A stretch of DNA of 64,000 nt from Bog-473 sp963719485. GTDB taxonomy: Bacteria > Actinomycetota > Acidimicrobiia > Acidimicrobiales > RAAP-2. The stretch covers positions 1,178,001-1,242,000 of the forward strand of contig OY970387.1 in the NCBI GenBank assembly GCA_963719485.1. The letters are read 5' to 3'. Positions 7,603 to 15,705 of the stretch are shown here, in pieces (positions within the stretch are counted from its first letter, which is position 1; the number at the start of each line of letters is the position of its first letter). Under the pieces are notes generated by a model. It saw only the letters and a program-made list of their open reading frames with translations. It did not search any database and had not been told where the DNA came from. The position numbers and the translations under genes are program-made.

Positions 7603-7878
7603 TCAGCCCCCGGCGACGGCGGGGACGATGGAGAGCGTCTGACCGGGCGAGACCGGCGTGGCCAGGCCCTCGAGGAAGCGGACGTCCTCGTCGGCCAGGA
7701 AGACGTTGACGAAGCGGCGCAGGTTGCCGGCGTCGTCGAAGAGGCGCTCGGCCAGGCCCGGGTGGGCGGCGTCGAGCGCCTTGAGGGCCTCGCCGACCGA
7801 GGCCCCCTCCACCTCGACCTCGCCGGCGCCCCCGGTCAGGGTGCGGAGCTGGGTGGGGATGCGGACGGTCACGCTCAT
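7603..7878 (-). CDS. MoaD/ThiS-like sulfur-carrier protein
   Basis: A 91-residue ubiquitin-fold protein ending in PAVAGG, the di-glycine tail that carries a thiocarboxylate in MoaD, ThiS and CysO. Typical features are VTVRIPTQLRTLTGG at the start, VGEALKALDAAHPGL in the helix, and RFVNVFLADEDVRFLEGLATPVSPGQTLSIVPAVAGG-type strands at the end. Its ATG at 7878 overlaps the thrC stop (ATGA), so the two are co-translated. In mycobacteria a comparable carrier (CysO) feeds sulfur to cysteine synthase CysM; here the PLP partner looks like threonine synthase. Whether this carrier serves cysteine, molybdopterin or another pathway is open. Confidence 0.85.
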   Translation of the reverse strand: MSVTVRIPTQLRTLTGGAGEVEVEGASVGEALKALDAAHPGLAERLFDDAGNLRRFVNVFLADEDVRFLEGLATPVSPGQTLSIVPAVAGG

Positions 7879-9139
7879 CGGGGGGTCTCCTTGGTCTCGT
7901 GGTCGTCCAACGCGGCGTCGAAGGCGTCCAGGGTGGGTGCGATGGTCGCGGTGGGGGCGCTGCCCGGTGCGCCGGCCAGGGCCTCCACCGTCTTGAGGCC
8001 ATGCCCGGTGACCAGGGCCACCACCCGCTCGTCGGGTCGGATGGCCCCGGAGGCGGCCAGCTTGCACAGGGTCGGCGATGGTCACCCCGCCGGCGGTCTC
8101 GGCGAAGATGCCCTCGGTGCGGGCCAGCAGCCCGATGCCCTCGATGATCTCGTCGTCGGTGACGGCGGCGCACGAGCCGCCCGAACGGCGCATGGTCTCG
8201 AGGGCGTACCAACCGTCGGCCGGGTTGCCGATGGCCAGCGACTTGGCGATCGTTCGGGGCTTGACCGGGCCGGATGGCGTCGGTGCCGCTGAGGAAGGCC
8301 GCGGCCACGGGCGAGCAGCCCTCGGCCTGGGCGCCCGACACCCGCACGGCGGGCTCCTCGGGCAGGAGGCCCACCTGGCCCAGCTCGGAGAACCCCTTGG
8401 CCACCTTGGTCAGCTGGCTGCCCGATCCGATGGGGACCACGACATGGTCCGGGGCCTGCCAGCCGAGCTGCTCGGCGATCTCGAAGGCCAGCGTCTTGGA
8501 GCCTTCGGCGTAGTAGGTCCGCACGTTGACGTTGACGAAGGCCCAACTCGGGCGCTCGCTCGTCAGCTCGGCGCACAGGCGGTTGACGTCGTCGTAGTTC
8601 CCCTCGACGGCGATGACCGTCCCGCCGTAGACGGCCGTCATGGTGACCTTGGCCGTCTCGAGGTCGTGCGGGATGAGGACGACCGAGTCCATGCCCGCTC
8701 GCGCCGCGTGGGCGGCCACCGAGTTGGCCAGGTTGCCGGTCGACGCGCAGGCCGCCACCTTGAAGCCCAGCTGCCGGGCCTTGGTGAGGGCGACCGAGAC
8801 CACCCGGTCCTTGAACGAGCCCGTCGGGTTGGCGGTGTCGTCCTTGATCCAGAGCTCGCCCAGCCCGAGCTCGGCGGCCAGGCGATCGGCCCGGACCAGC
8901 GGCGTGAAGCCGGCACCCAGGTCCACCGGCGTGGCGTCGTCGACCGGGAGCAGGTCCCGGTAGCGCCAGATGGAGCGGGGACCCGCCTCGATGCGCTCCC
9001 GGCTGATGGCCGCCGCGATCCGCTCGTAGTCGTAGGCGACCTCCAGCGGCCCGAAGCAGTAGTCGCAGACGTGCAGCGCCTCGGCGGGAAAGGCGCGCTG
9101 ACACTCACGACAACGCAGCCCAGTGACGAAATCAGCCAT
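7875..9139 (-). CDS. thrC: Threonine synthase, frame broken by two +1 indels
   Basis: A PLP enzyme converting O-phosphohomoserine to threonine. The N-terminus carries a four-Cys ribbon (CRECQRAF and HVCDYCFGP), then SIWRYRDLLPV and the PLP lysine in NPTGSFKDRVVSVA. CASTGNLANSVAAHAARAG and IGSGSQLTKVAKGF follow. The frame is lost after SGTDAIRP near 8266-8269 (one extra G on the plus strand) and again near 8073 (one extra C) inside GGVTIA-TLCKLAASGAI. Removing both gives 420 residues ending ETKETPR at the stop overlapping the carrier gene. Related Zn-ribbon enzymes can be cysteine synthases, so with the adjacent carrier the substrate is not certain. Confidence 0.85.
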
Positions 9140-9295
9140 CGGTCCTCCTCATCGGTCGGGCATTGGCACCAGGTGCTCCGCACTGGTTGCCGCGACGTCG
9201 ACGGGCCCGTCCCTCAGTCGCTCTGGATGATGGGAGTCATGATAGCCCGCCCCGGCCGGCCGCCTCAACGCAGCCTGGCTGCTTGAATCGGGGGC

Positions 9296-10090
9296 GTGGC
9301 GCACACGTCTCACCACGGGGACTTCCCGACCGGCCTGGTGATGGAGGCCAAGGCCCGGACCGGGCGGACGGTCTCGGTGTGCATCCCGGCCCGCGACGAG
9401 GGCTCGACGGTGGGCTCGGTCGTCCGGGCGGTCGTGCAGCCCTTCCTGGCTCGGCACGGGGGCAACGGGCTGGTCGACGAGATCATCGTGCTCGACGACG
9501 GGTCGCTCGACGACACGGCCGAGCAGGCACGTGACGCCGGGGCGTTCGTGGTGGCGGGTCCGGGCGGCGCCGGGGGCAAGGGCCAGGCCATGGCGGCCGC
9601 GCTGGCCGCCTCCACCGGTGACGTCGTCGCGTTCCTGGACGCGGACGTGGCCAACACCACCCCGGCCTTCGTCACCGGGCTGCTCGGGCCGCTGCTGACG
9701 ACCGACCACATCGCCCTGGTGAAGGGCTTCTACACGCGTCCGCTGCACGGCGACCCCACTGGCGGCGGCAGGGTGACCGAGCTGGTGGCCCGCCCCGTGC
9801 TCGAACTGCTCTTCCCCGAGCTCTCCTGGGTGCGCCAGCCGCTGGCCGGCGAGACGGCGGCGCACCGCTGGGTCTTCGAGAAGCTCGGCTTCGCGGGCGG
9901 CTACGGGGTCGAGCTCGGCCTGCTGATCGACGTGGCGCAGCATCTGGGAGCGGACCGCCTCGCACAGGTCGACCTGGGCGAGCGCATCCACCGCAACCGG
10001 CCCCTGCACGAGCTGCGCCCCCAGGCGGTCGACGTGCTCCGGGCGGCACTCGAGCGCGTCCCGCCGTCGACGCTCCCGCGGCCCTCGTGA
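9296..10090 (+). CDS. gpgS: Glucosyl-3-phosphoglycerate synthase (GT81)
   Basis: A 264-residue GT-A glycosyltransferase that joins glucose from NDP-glucose to 3-phosphoglycerate, the first step to glucosylglycerate and, in mycobacteria, methylglucose lipopolysaccharide. Motifs are VSVCIPARDEGSTVGSVV, the EIIVLDDGSLDDT strand, GKGQAMAAALAAS, the metal-binding FLDADVAN, and GYGVELGLLIDVAQHLG near the C-terminus. It is shorter than the about 320-residue mycobacterial enzyme, mainly at the N-terminus. GTG 9296 is the start; the stop overlaps the next start as GTGA, so it is coupled to the GT20 gene. Confidence 0.88.
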   Translation: MAHTSHHGDFPTGLVMEAKARTGRTVSVCIPARDEGSTVGSVVRAVVQPFLARHGGNGLVDEIIVLDDGSLDDTAEQARDAGAFVVAGPGGAGGKGQAMAAALAASTGDVVAFLDADVANTTPAFVTGLLGPLLTTDHIALVKGFYTRPLHGDPTGGGRVTELVARPVLELLFPELSWVRQPLAGETAAHRWVFEKLGFAGGYGVELGLLIDVAQHLGADRLAQVDLGERIHRNRPLHELRPQAVDVLRAALERVPPSTLPRPS

Positions 10091-11517
10091 ACGCACTGCC
10101 TTCTGATGACACGGCTCACGAAGACAACGGTGAGCCCGTGAGCGGAACCATCGTCGTCTCCAACCGCGGCCCCCTCACCTTCCGCTCCGGGCCCGATGGC
10201 GCGCTGGTCTCGGTCCCCGCCGCCGGCGGCCTGGCTTCCTCCCTGCACCGCATCCTCGCCGGGAGCGGCACGACGTGGGCCTCGGTGACGATGGGCGCGG
10301 CGGATCGCGAGGCGGTCGCCCAAGGGCGCATGCACGAGGACGGCCTCGACCTGCTGCCCGTGGTCGTGGACGACGACACCTATCGCCAGGCCTACGACGT
10401 GGTCGCCAACACGACGCTCTGGTACTGCCACCACCACCTGTTCGACCTGCCGCACCGGCCCCGCTTCGACCGCCACTGGCGGGCGGCCTGGGAGGGTTAC
10501 CGGGCCTACAACCGGGCCATGGCCGACGTCGTCGCGGCCCGGGCGGGTGCGGGCGACGCGGTGTTCGTGCAGGACTACCACTTCTCACTCCTCGGGCGGA
10601 TGCTGGCCGAGGCTCGACCGGACCTGCGCCTGGTGCACTTCTTGCACACGCCGTTCGCCGCGCCCGACATGCTCGCCGTGCTGCCCGACGACGTGGTGGC
10701 CGAGCTGCTCGACGGCATGGCCGGCTACTCGGCCTGCGGTTTCCACTGCCACCAGTGGGAGGCCGGCTTCACGGCCTGTTACGCCGCGGCCGGGCGCCCG
10801 CCGCCGCGAACCTTCGTCGCCCCTCTCGGTCCGGACGCCGGCGCGCTCGAGGAAGAGGCGGCGTCTCCCGAGTGTGCCGCCGCGGCCAGCGCGCTGCGCG
10901 CCGAGGCGGGCGGGCGCCGCATCATCGCCCGGACCGACCGCATGGAGCCCTCGAAGAACATCGTGCGGGGGATGCTCGCCTTCGAGGAGCTGCTGACCGC
11001 GCGTCCCGAGTGGCGCGGCCGGGTGGTGCACGTGGCGTTGGCCTATCCCAGCCGGCAGGGGCTGGCCGAGTATCTCGCCTATGGCGCCGACGTGGAACAC
11101 ACGGCCGAGCGCATCAACCACGCCTTCGGGGACGACGGCTGGACGCCGATTCTGCTCTCGGTCCAGGACGACTGGCCCCGCTCCCTCGCTGCGCTCACCT
11201 TGTCGGACGTGCTGCTGGTCAACCCCGTGCGCGACGGCCTCAATCTCGTCGCCAAGGAAGGGCCGCTGCTCAATACCAACGACGGCGTGCTCGTGCTGTC
11301 CCGCCAGGCGGGGGCCTGGGAGGAGCTGGCCCTGGCCGGCGGCGGCGCGCTCGGGATCAACCCCTTCGACGTCGCCGGCACCGCAGACGCCCTCCACGCG
11401 GCGCTCGTCATGGACGCGTCCGAGCGTTCGGCGCGGGCCACCGCACTGCGCACCGTCGTGCGCGGGCGCACGGCAGCCGACTGGTGGGCCGACCAGCTGG
11501 CTGCGGCTCAGGGCTGA
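10087..11517 (+). CDS. GT20 family trehalose-6-phosphate synthase-like enzyme
   Basis: A 476-residue GT-B glycosyltransferase of the OtsA family. It retains VVSNRGPL (about 24-30), the GGLASSLHRIL glycine loop, VQDYHFSLLG, LHTPFAAPDML and NPVRDGLNLVAKEG (about 379-392), which bind NDP-sugar. The classical DRLDYTKGI acceptor/phosphate motif is replaced by DRMEPSKNI at about residue 283, a variant seen in divergent actinobacterial members. It may therefore make trehalose-6-phosphate or a related phosphosugar such as glucosylglycerol phosphate. GTG 10087 overlaps the gpgS stop; GTG 10138 just before the conserved start is an alternative. An OtsB-type phosphatase lies convergently downstream. Confidence 0.8.
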   Translation: MNALPSDDTAHEDNGEPVSGTIVVSNRGPLTFRSGPDGALVSVPAAGGLASSLHRILAGSGTTWASVTMGAADREAVAQGRMHEDGLDLLPVVVDDDTYRQAYDVVANTTLWYCHHHLFDLPHRPRFDRHWRAAWEGYRAYNRAMADVVAARAGAGDAVFVQDYHFSLLGRMLAEARPDLRLVHFLHTPFAAPDMLAVLPDDVVAELLDGMAGYSACGFHCHQWEAGFTACYAAAGRPPPRTFVAPLGPDAGALEEEAASPECAAAASALRAEAGGRRIIARTDRMEPSKNIVRGMLAFEELLTARPEWRGRVVHVALAYPSRQGLAEYLAYGADVEHTAERINHAFGDDGWTPILLSVQDDWPRSLAALTLSDVLLVNPVRDGLNLVAKEGPLLNTNDGVLVLSRQAGAWEELALAGGGALGINPFDVAGTADALHAALVMDASERSARATALRTVVRGRTAADWWADQLAAAQG

Positions 11518-12338
11518 GAGTTGCCGGACCCGGCGGCATCGGCCAGGGCCCGCAACAGCGCCACCGCGCCGGTGGCTCCCCGCACCGAGAGGTCGGCGGC
11601 GGCGGCTACCGCGGGCGGGCTCTCGGTATCGACCGCGGCGACCCTGACGGCGATGAGCGGCCGGCCGTCGGGGGCGCGCAGCTCCCCCACGGCGGCGAAG
11701 GTGGGGAGGTCGCCGATGTCGTCGCCGAACGCAGCGACGGCGCGGAGCGGCTCGTCCCGCTGGTCGTGCTCTGCCACCAGGGACCGGACGACGGTCCCCT
11801 TGTCCACGTCGAGCGGGGGACGAAGCTCCCGCTCGTGCCGTCCCTCGTGCACCATCAGGTCGCGCCCGGCATGCTGGCGCGCGGCGAAGGCGACCACCCA
11901 CTCCTTCTGCTCGGGGGCGCGGCGCCAGTGCAACGTGACGGTCAGGCCCTTCGGTTCCACGTAGACGCCCTCCGGCGCCGTGGCCGTCGCCTCGGCCACC
12001 ACTTCGTCGATGACGGCCGCCCACGCATCGTGCTCGGGTCCCCGCAGGGCGCGCTCGAGGCCGTAGAGGCCGGCCAAGGTGACGCCCGGAGGCGAGCCCA
12101 GGACCTCCGCCAGGAAGGCCGTGGGCCGGCCCGAGATCACCGCGACCAGTGCGAACGGGACGGCGAGCTCCGCCAGCAACGCCGGCACGCCGGGGAGCGG
12201 CCGCGCCCCGGTCGGATCCTCGACGATGGCCGCGAGCGTCCCGTCGAAGTCGAGGAACAGCGCGCTGCGATCCGGCTCGGCCGCCAGTGGCTGCAGCAAC
12301 GCCGGCAGGCGCGCCGCGGGGTCGCCCGCGTCGGGCAA
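11508..12338 (-). CDS. otsB: Trehalose-6-phosphate phosphatase-like (OtsB)
   Basis: A 276-residue HAD-superfamily phosphatase. Motif I is ALFLDFDGTLA with the nucleophilic Asp, motif II ALVAVISGR, then GLYGLERALRG and the OtsB cap segment VYVEPKGLTVTLHWRRAP, and motif IV AAFGDDIGDLPTF. It removes phosphate from trehalose-6-phosphate or a similar phosphosugar. The start is uncertain: TTG 12338 sits three bases before the end of the upstream LytR_C stop codon region, and no ATG or GTG lies in a better place. Convergent with the GT20 gene, with ends overlapping by ten bases, and probably its partner. Confidence 0.82.
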   Translation of the reverse strand: MPDAGDPAARLPALLQPLAAEPDRSALFLDFDGTLAAIVEDPTGARPLPGVPALLAELAVPFALVAVISGRPTAFLAEVLGSPPGVTLAGLYGLERALRGPEHDAWAAVIDEVVAEATATAPEGVYVEPKGLTVTLHWRRAPEQKEWVVAFAARQHAGRDLMVHEGRHERELRPPLDVDKGTVVRSLVAEHDQRDEPLRAVAAFGDDIGDLPTFAAVGELRAPDGRPLIAVRVAAVDTESPPAVAAAADLSVRGATGAVALLRALADAAGSGNSQP

Positions 12339-12340
12339 CG

Positions 12341-12979
12341 TCAGGTGGTCGTCGTCGTCGTCGAGGCCAGGTCTGCGCCGATGACGACCACGACGTCGGT
12401 ACCCGTGACACCGTTGACCGGGGTGGCCGTCGTGAGCGGGAGCACCTGGGCCGGCTTGACGCCGATGGAGGTGGCGATGGCTGCCGCCGGTTGCTGCATG
12501 CCCGCCGCGTAGTAGACGGCCGAGGTGGCCTCGCTGGTCGAGGCGTCGATCGGCGTCTTCATCATCCAGCCGCCGGCGCCGATGACCGTCGTGTAGTGCG
12601 CGGCCAGCCCGTTGGTGCTCGTCGCGTTGGCCACCGCGACGCTCACCGAGCTGGGGGGCACGGTGGTGGTCGTGGTCGTCGCGCCCTTGTGACCGCCCTT
12701 CGTGGTGGTGGTCGTCGAGGGCGGCCCACCGCCCGCAGCCGCGGTGGTGGACGTGGTGGTCGTCGCCCCCGCCGCCGCAGTGGTCGACGTGGTGGTCGGC
12801 GTACTGCTCACGCTCGGACGCGTCCCGACCGCCACGAGAATCGTGACCGCCACGACGAAGAGGATGAGCACGGCCGCCGCCCGGACGACGGAGAGTGAAC
12901 CGGACGAACCTGAACCGGACGAACCTGAAGGGGACGAACCGGTGCCGGACGACCCTGTCTGCGACTGTTCGTCCACCAT
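12341..12979 (-). CDS. Membrane-anchored LytR_C domain protein
   Basis: A 212-residue protein: a Ser/Gly-rich cytoplasmic start (residues 1-30), one transmembrane helix (AAAVLILFVVAVTILVAVG, about 34-52), a Thr/Ser/Ala-rich linker (about 55-110), and a C-terminal domain (SVSVAVANATSTNGLAAHYTT to VTGTDVVVVIGADLA) that matches the LytR_C pattern. This domain is often attached to LytR-CpsA-Psr cell-wall ligases, but no LCP domain is present. A cell-envelope role is likely and the exact job unknown. The stop precedes otsB by only a few bases. Confidence 0.78.
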   Translation of the reverse strand: MVDEQSQTGSSGTGSSPSGSSGSGSSGSLSVVRAAAVLILFVVAVTILVAVGTRPSVSSTPTTTSTTAAAGATTTTSTTAAAGGGPPSTTTTTKGGHKGATTTTTTVPPSSVSVAVANATSTNGLAAHYTTVIGAGGWMMKTPIDASTSEATSAVYYAAGMQQPAAAIATSIGVKPAQVLPLTTATPVNGVTGTDVVVVIGADLASTTTTTT

Positions 12980-13070
12980 TGCGGGTCCAGCCTGCCCCGG
13001 ACAACCGGCCGGTGCAAGCCTTTCCGCTGGCCGGGGGTCGGCATGGTAGGCCTGTAGCCTGGAGCCCAGC

Positions 13071-13143
13071 GCCCGAGTAGCTCAGTTGGTAGAGCACTTC
13101 ACTTGTAATGAAGATGTCGCGGGTTCGATTCCTGCCTCGGGCT
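13071..13143 (+). tRNA. tRNA-Thr (anticodon TGT)
   Basis: A 73-base cloverleaf: acceptor GCCCGAG pairs with CTCGGGC, D stem GCTC/GAGC around AGTTGGTA, anticodon stem CTTCA/TGAAG around a loop with TGT, and T arm GCGGG-TTCGATT-CCTGC. The discriminator is T, and CCA is not encoded. TGT reads ACA codons. It lies between the divergent LytR_C gene and mscL. Confidence 0.97.
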
Positions 13144-13258
13144 CCCTCAGCTCCAATATCCGGCCCCTTGTCGTCGTCCCTGCGTGGTGCAACGAGCCGA
13201 TACGGGTACAGAACGTCAGGGAACTGGCGCGTCAGCCGTCGCGAGAAGGGAAGCCCAG

Positions 13259-13675
13259 ATGCTGTCTGATTTCAAGAAGTTCGTCCTTCGGGGCAACGTC
13301 GTGGACCTGGCCGTCGCGGTCGTGGTCGGTGTGGCCTTCACGGCGATGGTCACCGCGTTCGTGGCGGACCTGATCACGCCGCTCATCGCCGCCATCTTCG
13401 GCAAGCCCGATTTCGGCAACCTGACCTTCCGGCTGCACGGTTCGACGTTCAAGTACGGGTCGTTCCTCAACGCGCTGGTGTCGTTCCTCATTGTGGCGAC
13501 CGTCGTGTTCTTCGCCATCGTCGTGCCGCTCACCACGCTGATGCGGCGTCTCAACCTCCTGCCGACGGAGGAACCGAAGCCCGAGACGCGCGAGTGCCCG
13601 GAGTGCTTGAGCGACATCCCCGTCGCGGCGCGTCGGTGCGCGTTCTGCACGTCCGAGGTGGCGGCGGTGGCCTAA
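13259..13675 (+). CDS. mscL: Large-conductance mechanosensitive channel with C-terminal zinc ribbon
   Basis: A 138-residue MscL. The N-terminal helix and first membrane segment (DFKKFVLRGNVVDLAVAVVVGVAF) and the second membrane segment (ALVSFLIVATVVFFAIVVPL) are typical; it opens under membrane tension to release solutes. Unusually, the cytoplasmic tail ends in a Cys4 ribbon, C113-x2-C116 and C127-x2-C130 (RECPECLSD, RRCAFC), where most MscL have only a helical bundle. ATG 13259 follows an AGAAGGGA ribosome site. Its stop overlaps the convergent rlmB stop. Confidence 0.93.
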   Translation: MLSDFKKFVLRGNVVDLAVAVVVGVAFTAMVTAFVADLITPLIAAIFGKPDFGNLTFRLHGSTFKYGSFLNALVSFLIVATVVFFAIVVPLTTLMRRLNLLPTEEPKPETRECPECLSDIPVAARRCAFCTSEVAAVA

Positions 13676-14562
13676 GCGCGGCCGAGGTTGGCGCCGCGCT
13701 GGCGCGCCACCTCGAAGCAGGCAACCGCCCCCGCCACGCCGACGTTGAGGGAGGGCAGCGCGCCGTGCTGCGGAATGGCCACCACCGCATCGCAGCGCCG
13801 GCGCACCAAGGGCGCCAGTCCCTTCTCCTCGCTGCCGACCACCAGCGCGACAGGTCCCTCGCCCAGCGGCAGGTCGTAGAGCGACTGCTCCGCCTCGCCG
13901 GCCAGGCCGATCGACCACACCCCGAGCTCGCGCAGCTCGCTCAGCGCGGCCGGCACGCCGCCCACCACCGCGAAGGGCAGGTGTTCGATCGCCCCGGCCG
14001 CCGTCTTGGTCACGGTGGGCGACAGGCGGGCCGAGCGGTGGCGCGGCAGCACGACGCCGGTCACGCCCGCGCACTCGGCGCTGCGCAGCAGCGCCCCCAG
14101 GTTCCGGGGATCGGTGATGCCGGCGGCGACCAGGAGGAACGGCGCCGTGCCGCGGCGGTCCGCCGCGGCCAGGTCTTCGAGCGCGACGGGTTCGAGCGGG
14201 CGGGCCAGCGCGAGGACACCCTGCGGTGCCTCAGTGCGGGCCTGGGCGTCGAGCCGGGCACGGGGCACCGTCTCGACGGGGACTCGTAGCCGCGCCGCCA
14301 ATTCCTCGATCCGGTCCAGCTGGGGCGAGGGGTCCTGCTCCTCGGCCAGCAGGATCCGGCGCACGGTGCGGCGCCCCACCGAGAGCAGCTCGAGCACGGC
14401 GCGGCGTCCCTCGACCTGATCGCCCCCGAGCTCGCTGCGCGGGCCGGGCCGGCGGTCGGGCAGCGGGCCGCCCTGGCCTCGGCGCTGGTCCTGGCCCCGG
14501 CGGGACTCTTGTCGCGGCGAGCCGGCGCGCCGCGGCGCACCCCGGGGCGGGCGGCGGCTCAC
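13672..14562 (-). CDS. rlmB: 23S rRNA guanosine-2'-O-methyltransferase (TrmH/SpoU family)
   Basis: A 296-residue SPOUT methyltransferase with an Arg/Gly-rich basic N-terminal extension (about 1-55). The substrate-binding L30e-like domain follows (AVLELLSVGRRTVRRILLAEE), then the knotted domain with GITDPRNLGALLRSAECAGV, LVVGSEEKGLAPLV and IPQHGALPSLNVGVAGAVACFE, the three SpoU motifs. Methylates a ribose in 23S rRNA (G2251 in E. coli RlmB). GTG 14562 overlaps the ispF stop (GTGA). In M. tuberculosis cysS lies between ispF and this gene; here it is absent. Confidence 0.88.
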   Translation of the reverse strand: MSRRPPRGAPRRAGSPRQESRRGQDQRRGQGGPLPDRRPGPRSELGGDQVEGRRAVLELLSVGRRTVRRILLAEEQDPSPQLDRIEELAARLRVPVETVPRARLDAQARTEAPQGVLALARPLEPVALEDLAAADRRGTAPFLLVAAGITDPRNLGALLRSAECAGVTGVVLPRHRSARLSPTVTKTAAGAIEHLPFAVVGGVPAALSELRELGVWSIGLAGEAEQSLYDLPLGEGPVALVVGSEEKGLAPLVRRRCDAVVAIPQHGALPSLNVGVAGAVACFEVARQRGANLGRA

Positions 14563-15035
14563 GCCGACTCCATGAGCACGACGGCCAGGCAGGCGATGCC
14601 CTCGGCCCGGCCCAGCGCCCCGAGCCCCTCCGCCCTGGTCGCCTTGACCGAGACGGGGGCCTGCAGCACGGCGCTGAGACGCTCGACCATGGCGGCCGTG
14701 TGCGGGGCCAGGCGGGGGGCGTCGGCGATAATGGTGCAGTCGGCGTTGGCGCAGGCGAAGCCGTGCGCACCCGCCATGCCGACCACCTCGGTGAGCAGCG
14801 ACACGCTGTCCGCGCCCTCCCACACGGGGTCCGTGTCGGGGAAGTGCCGGCCCAGGTCGCCCAGGCCCACGGCGCCCAGCACGGCGTCCGCCAGGGCGTG
14901 GCACACCGCGTCGGCGTCGCTGTGCCCGCCGAGACCGCGCGCGCCCTCGATCTCGACGCCGCCGAGGACCAGTGGGCGGTGCGGGTCGTCCGAGAAGCGG
15001 TGGATGTCGATGCCCTGGCCGATGCGCACGCTCAC
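14559..15035 (-). CDS. ispF: 2-C-methyl-D-erythritol 2,4-cyclodiphosphate synthase
   Basis: A 158-residue enzyme of the non-mevalonate isoprenoid pathway that cyclises the CDP-ME 2-phosphate intermediate. Signatures are RIGQGIDIHRF with the metal-binding Asp-x-His, LGGHSDADAVCHALADAVLGA, GRHFPDTDPVW, and VKATRAEGLGALGRAEGIACLAVVLM. Length is standard. The ATG at 15035 overlaps the ispD stop, so ispD-ispF-rlmB read as one unit downstream of carD. Confidence 0.96.
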   Translation of the reverse strand: MSVRIGQGIDIHRFSDDPHRPLVLGGVEIEGARGLGGHSDADAVCHALADAVLGAVGLGDLGRHFPDTDPVWEGADSVSLLTEVVGMAGAHGFACANADCTIIADAPRLAPHTAAMVERLSAVLQAPVSVKATRAEGLGALGRAEGIACLAVVLMESA

Positions 15036-15685
15036 CGCCCCAGCTCCGCCAGCAGGCGTTCGGCCGCCTCGAGATCGCCGGGACCGGTGATCTTGAGATT
15101 GCCCGGCTCGCCGGGCACCACCTGGACCGAGCCGCCTTGGGCCTCCACCAGCATGGCGTCGTCGGTGGCGCTCGCGGGGGCATGCTCGTGGGCCCGCCGC
15201 AGCACGGCCGCCCGGAACGCCTGCGGCGTCTGGACGGCGACCAGCGCGGCGCGGTCGAGCGTGCTGGTGACCCGCCCGGACTCGTCCACGGCCTTGATGG
15301 TGTCACTCGGCGGGATGCCGGGCACGGCACCGTCCGCTCCCCCGCCGTCCACCGCGTCGAGCACGGCGTCGAAGAGCGCAGGCGAGGCGAGCGGCCGCGC
15401 CGCGTCGTGCACCACGATCACCTCCGCGTCGGCCGGCACCGCCGCCAGGCCGCAGCGCACCGACTCGGATCGCGTCGCGCCACCGGTGACGACGGCATCG
15501 GCGCCGTGAAGGTCATGGCCGCCGGGCGCGGCGGGGACCACGAGGACCACGCCGGCGGAACGGGGCCGGCACGCCGCGACGGCCCACTCCAGCACCGGGC
15601 GGCCGCCCAGGGCGGAGAACTGCTTCATCCGGCCGAAGCGCCGGCCGGAACCCCCGGCCACGACGATGGACCACACCCGGGCCAC
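15032..15685 (-). CDS. ispD: 2-C-methyl-D-erythritol 4-phosphate cytidylyltransferase
   Basis: A 217-residue nucleotidyltransferase that joins CTP and methylerythritol phosphate. It has the AGGSGRRFGRMKQF nucleotide loop near the N-terminus, GGATRSESVRCGLAAV, VVHDAARPLASPALFD, VQTPQAFRAAVL and the SATDDAMLVEAQGG stretch. It follows carD by 20 bases and overlaps ispF by four bases. Its product goes on towards IPP and DMAPP, used by the polyprenyl synthase at 23624. Confidence 0.95.
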   Translation of the reverse strand: MARVWSIVVAGGSGRRFGRMKQFSALGGRPVLEWAVAACRPRSAGVVLVVPAAPGGHDLHGADAVVTGGATRSESVRCGLAAVPADAEVIVVHDAARPLASPALFDAVLDAVDGGGADGAVPGIPPSDTIKAVDESGRVTSTLDRAALVAVQTPQAFRAAVLRRAHEHAPASATDDAMLVEAQGGSVQVVPGEPGNLKITGPGDLEAAERLLAELGR

Positions 15686-15705
15686 GGGACGACCGGGCCG
15701 GTCGA

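Noticed and set aside
9140..9295. Possible riboswitch or attenuator before thrC
   Set aside because: No T-box core, no leader peptide rich in Thr, and no terminator pairing could be found.
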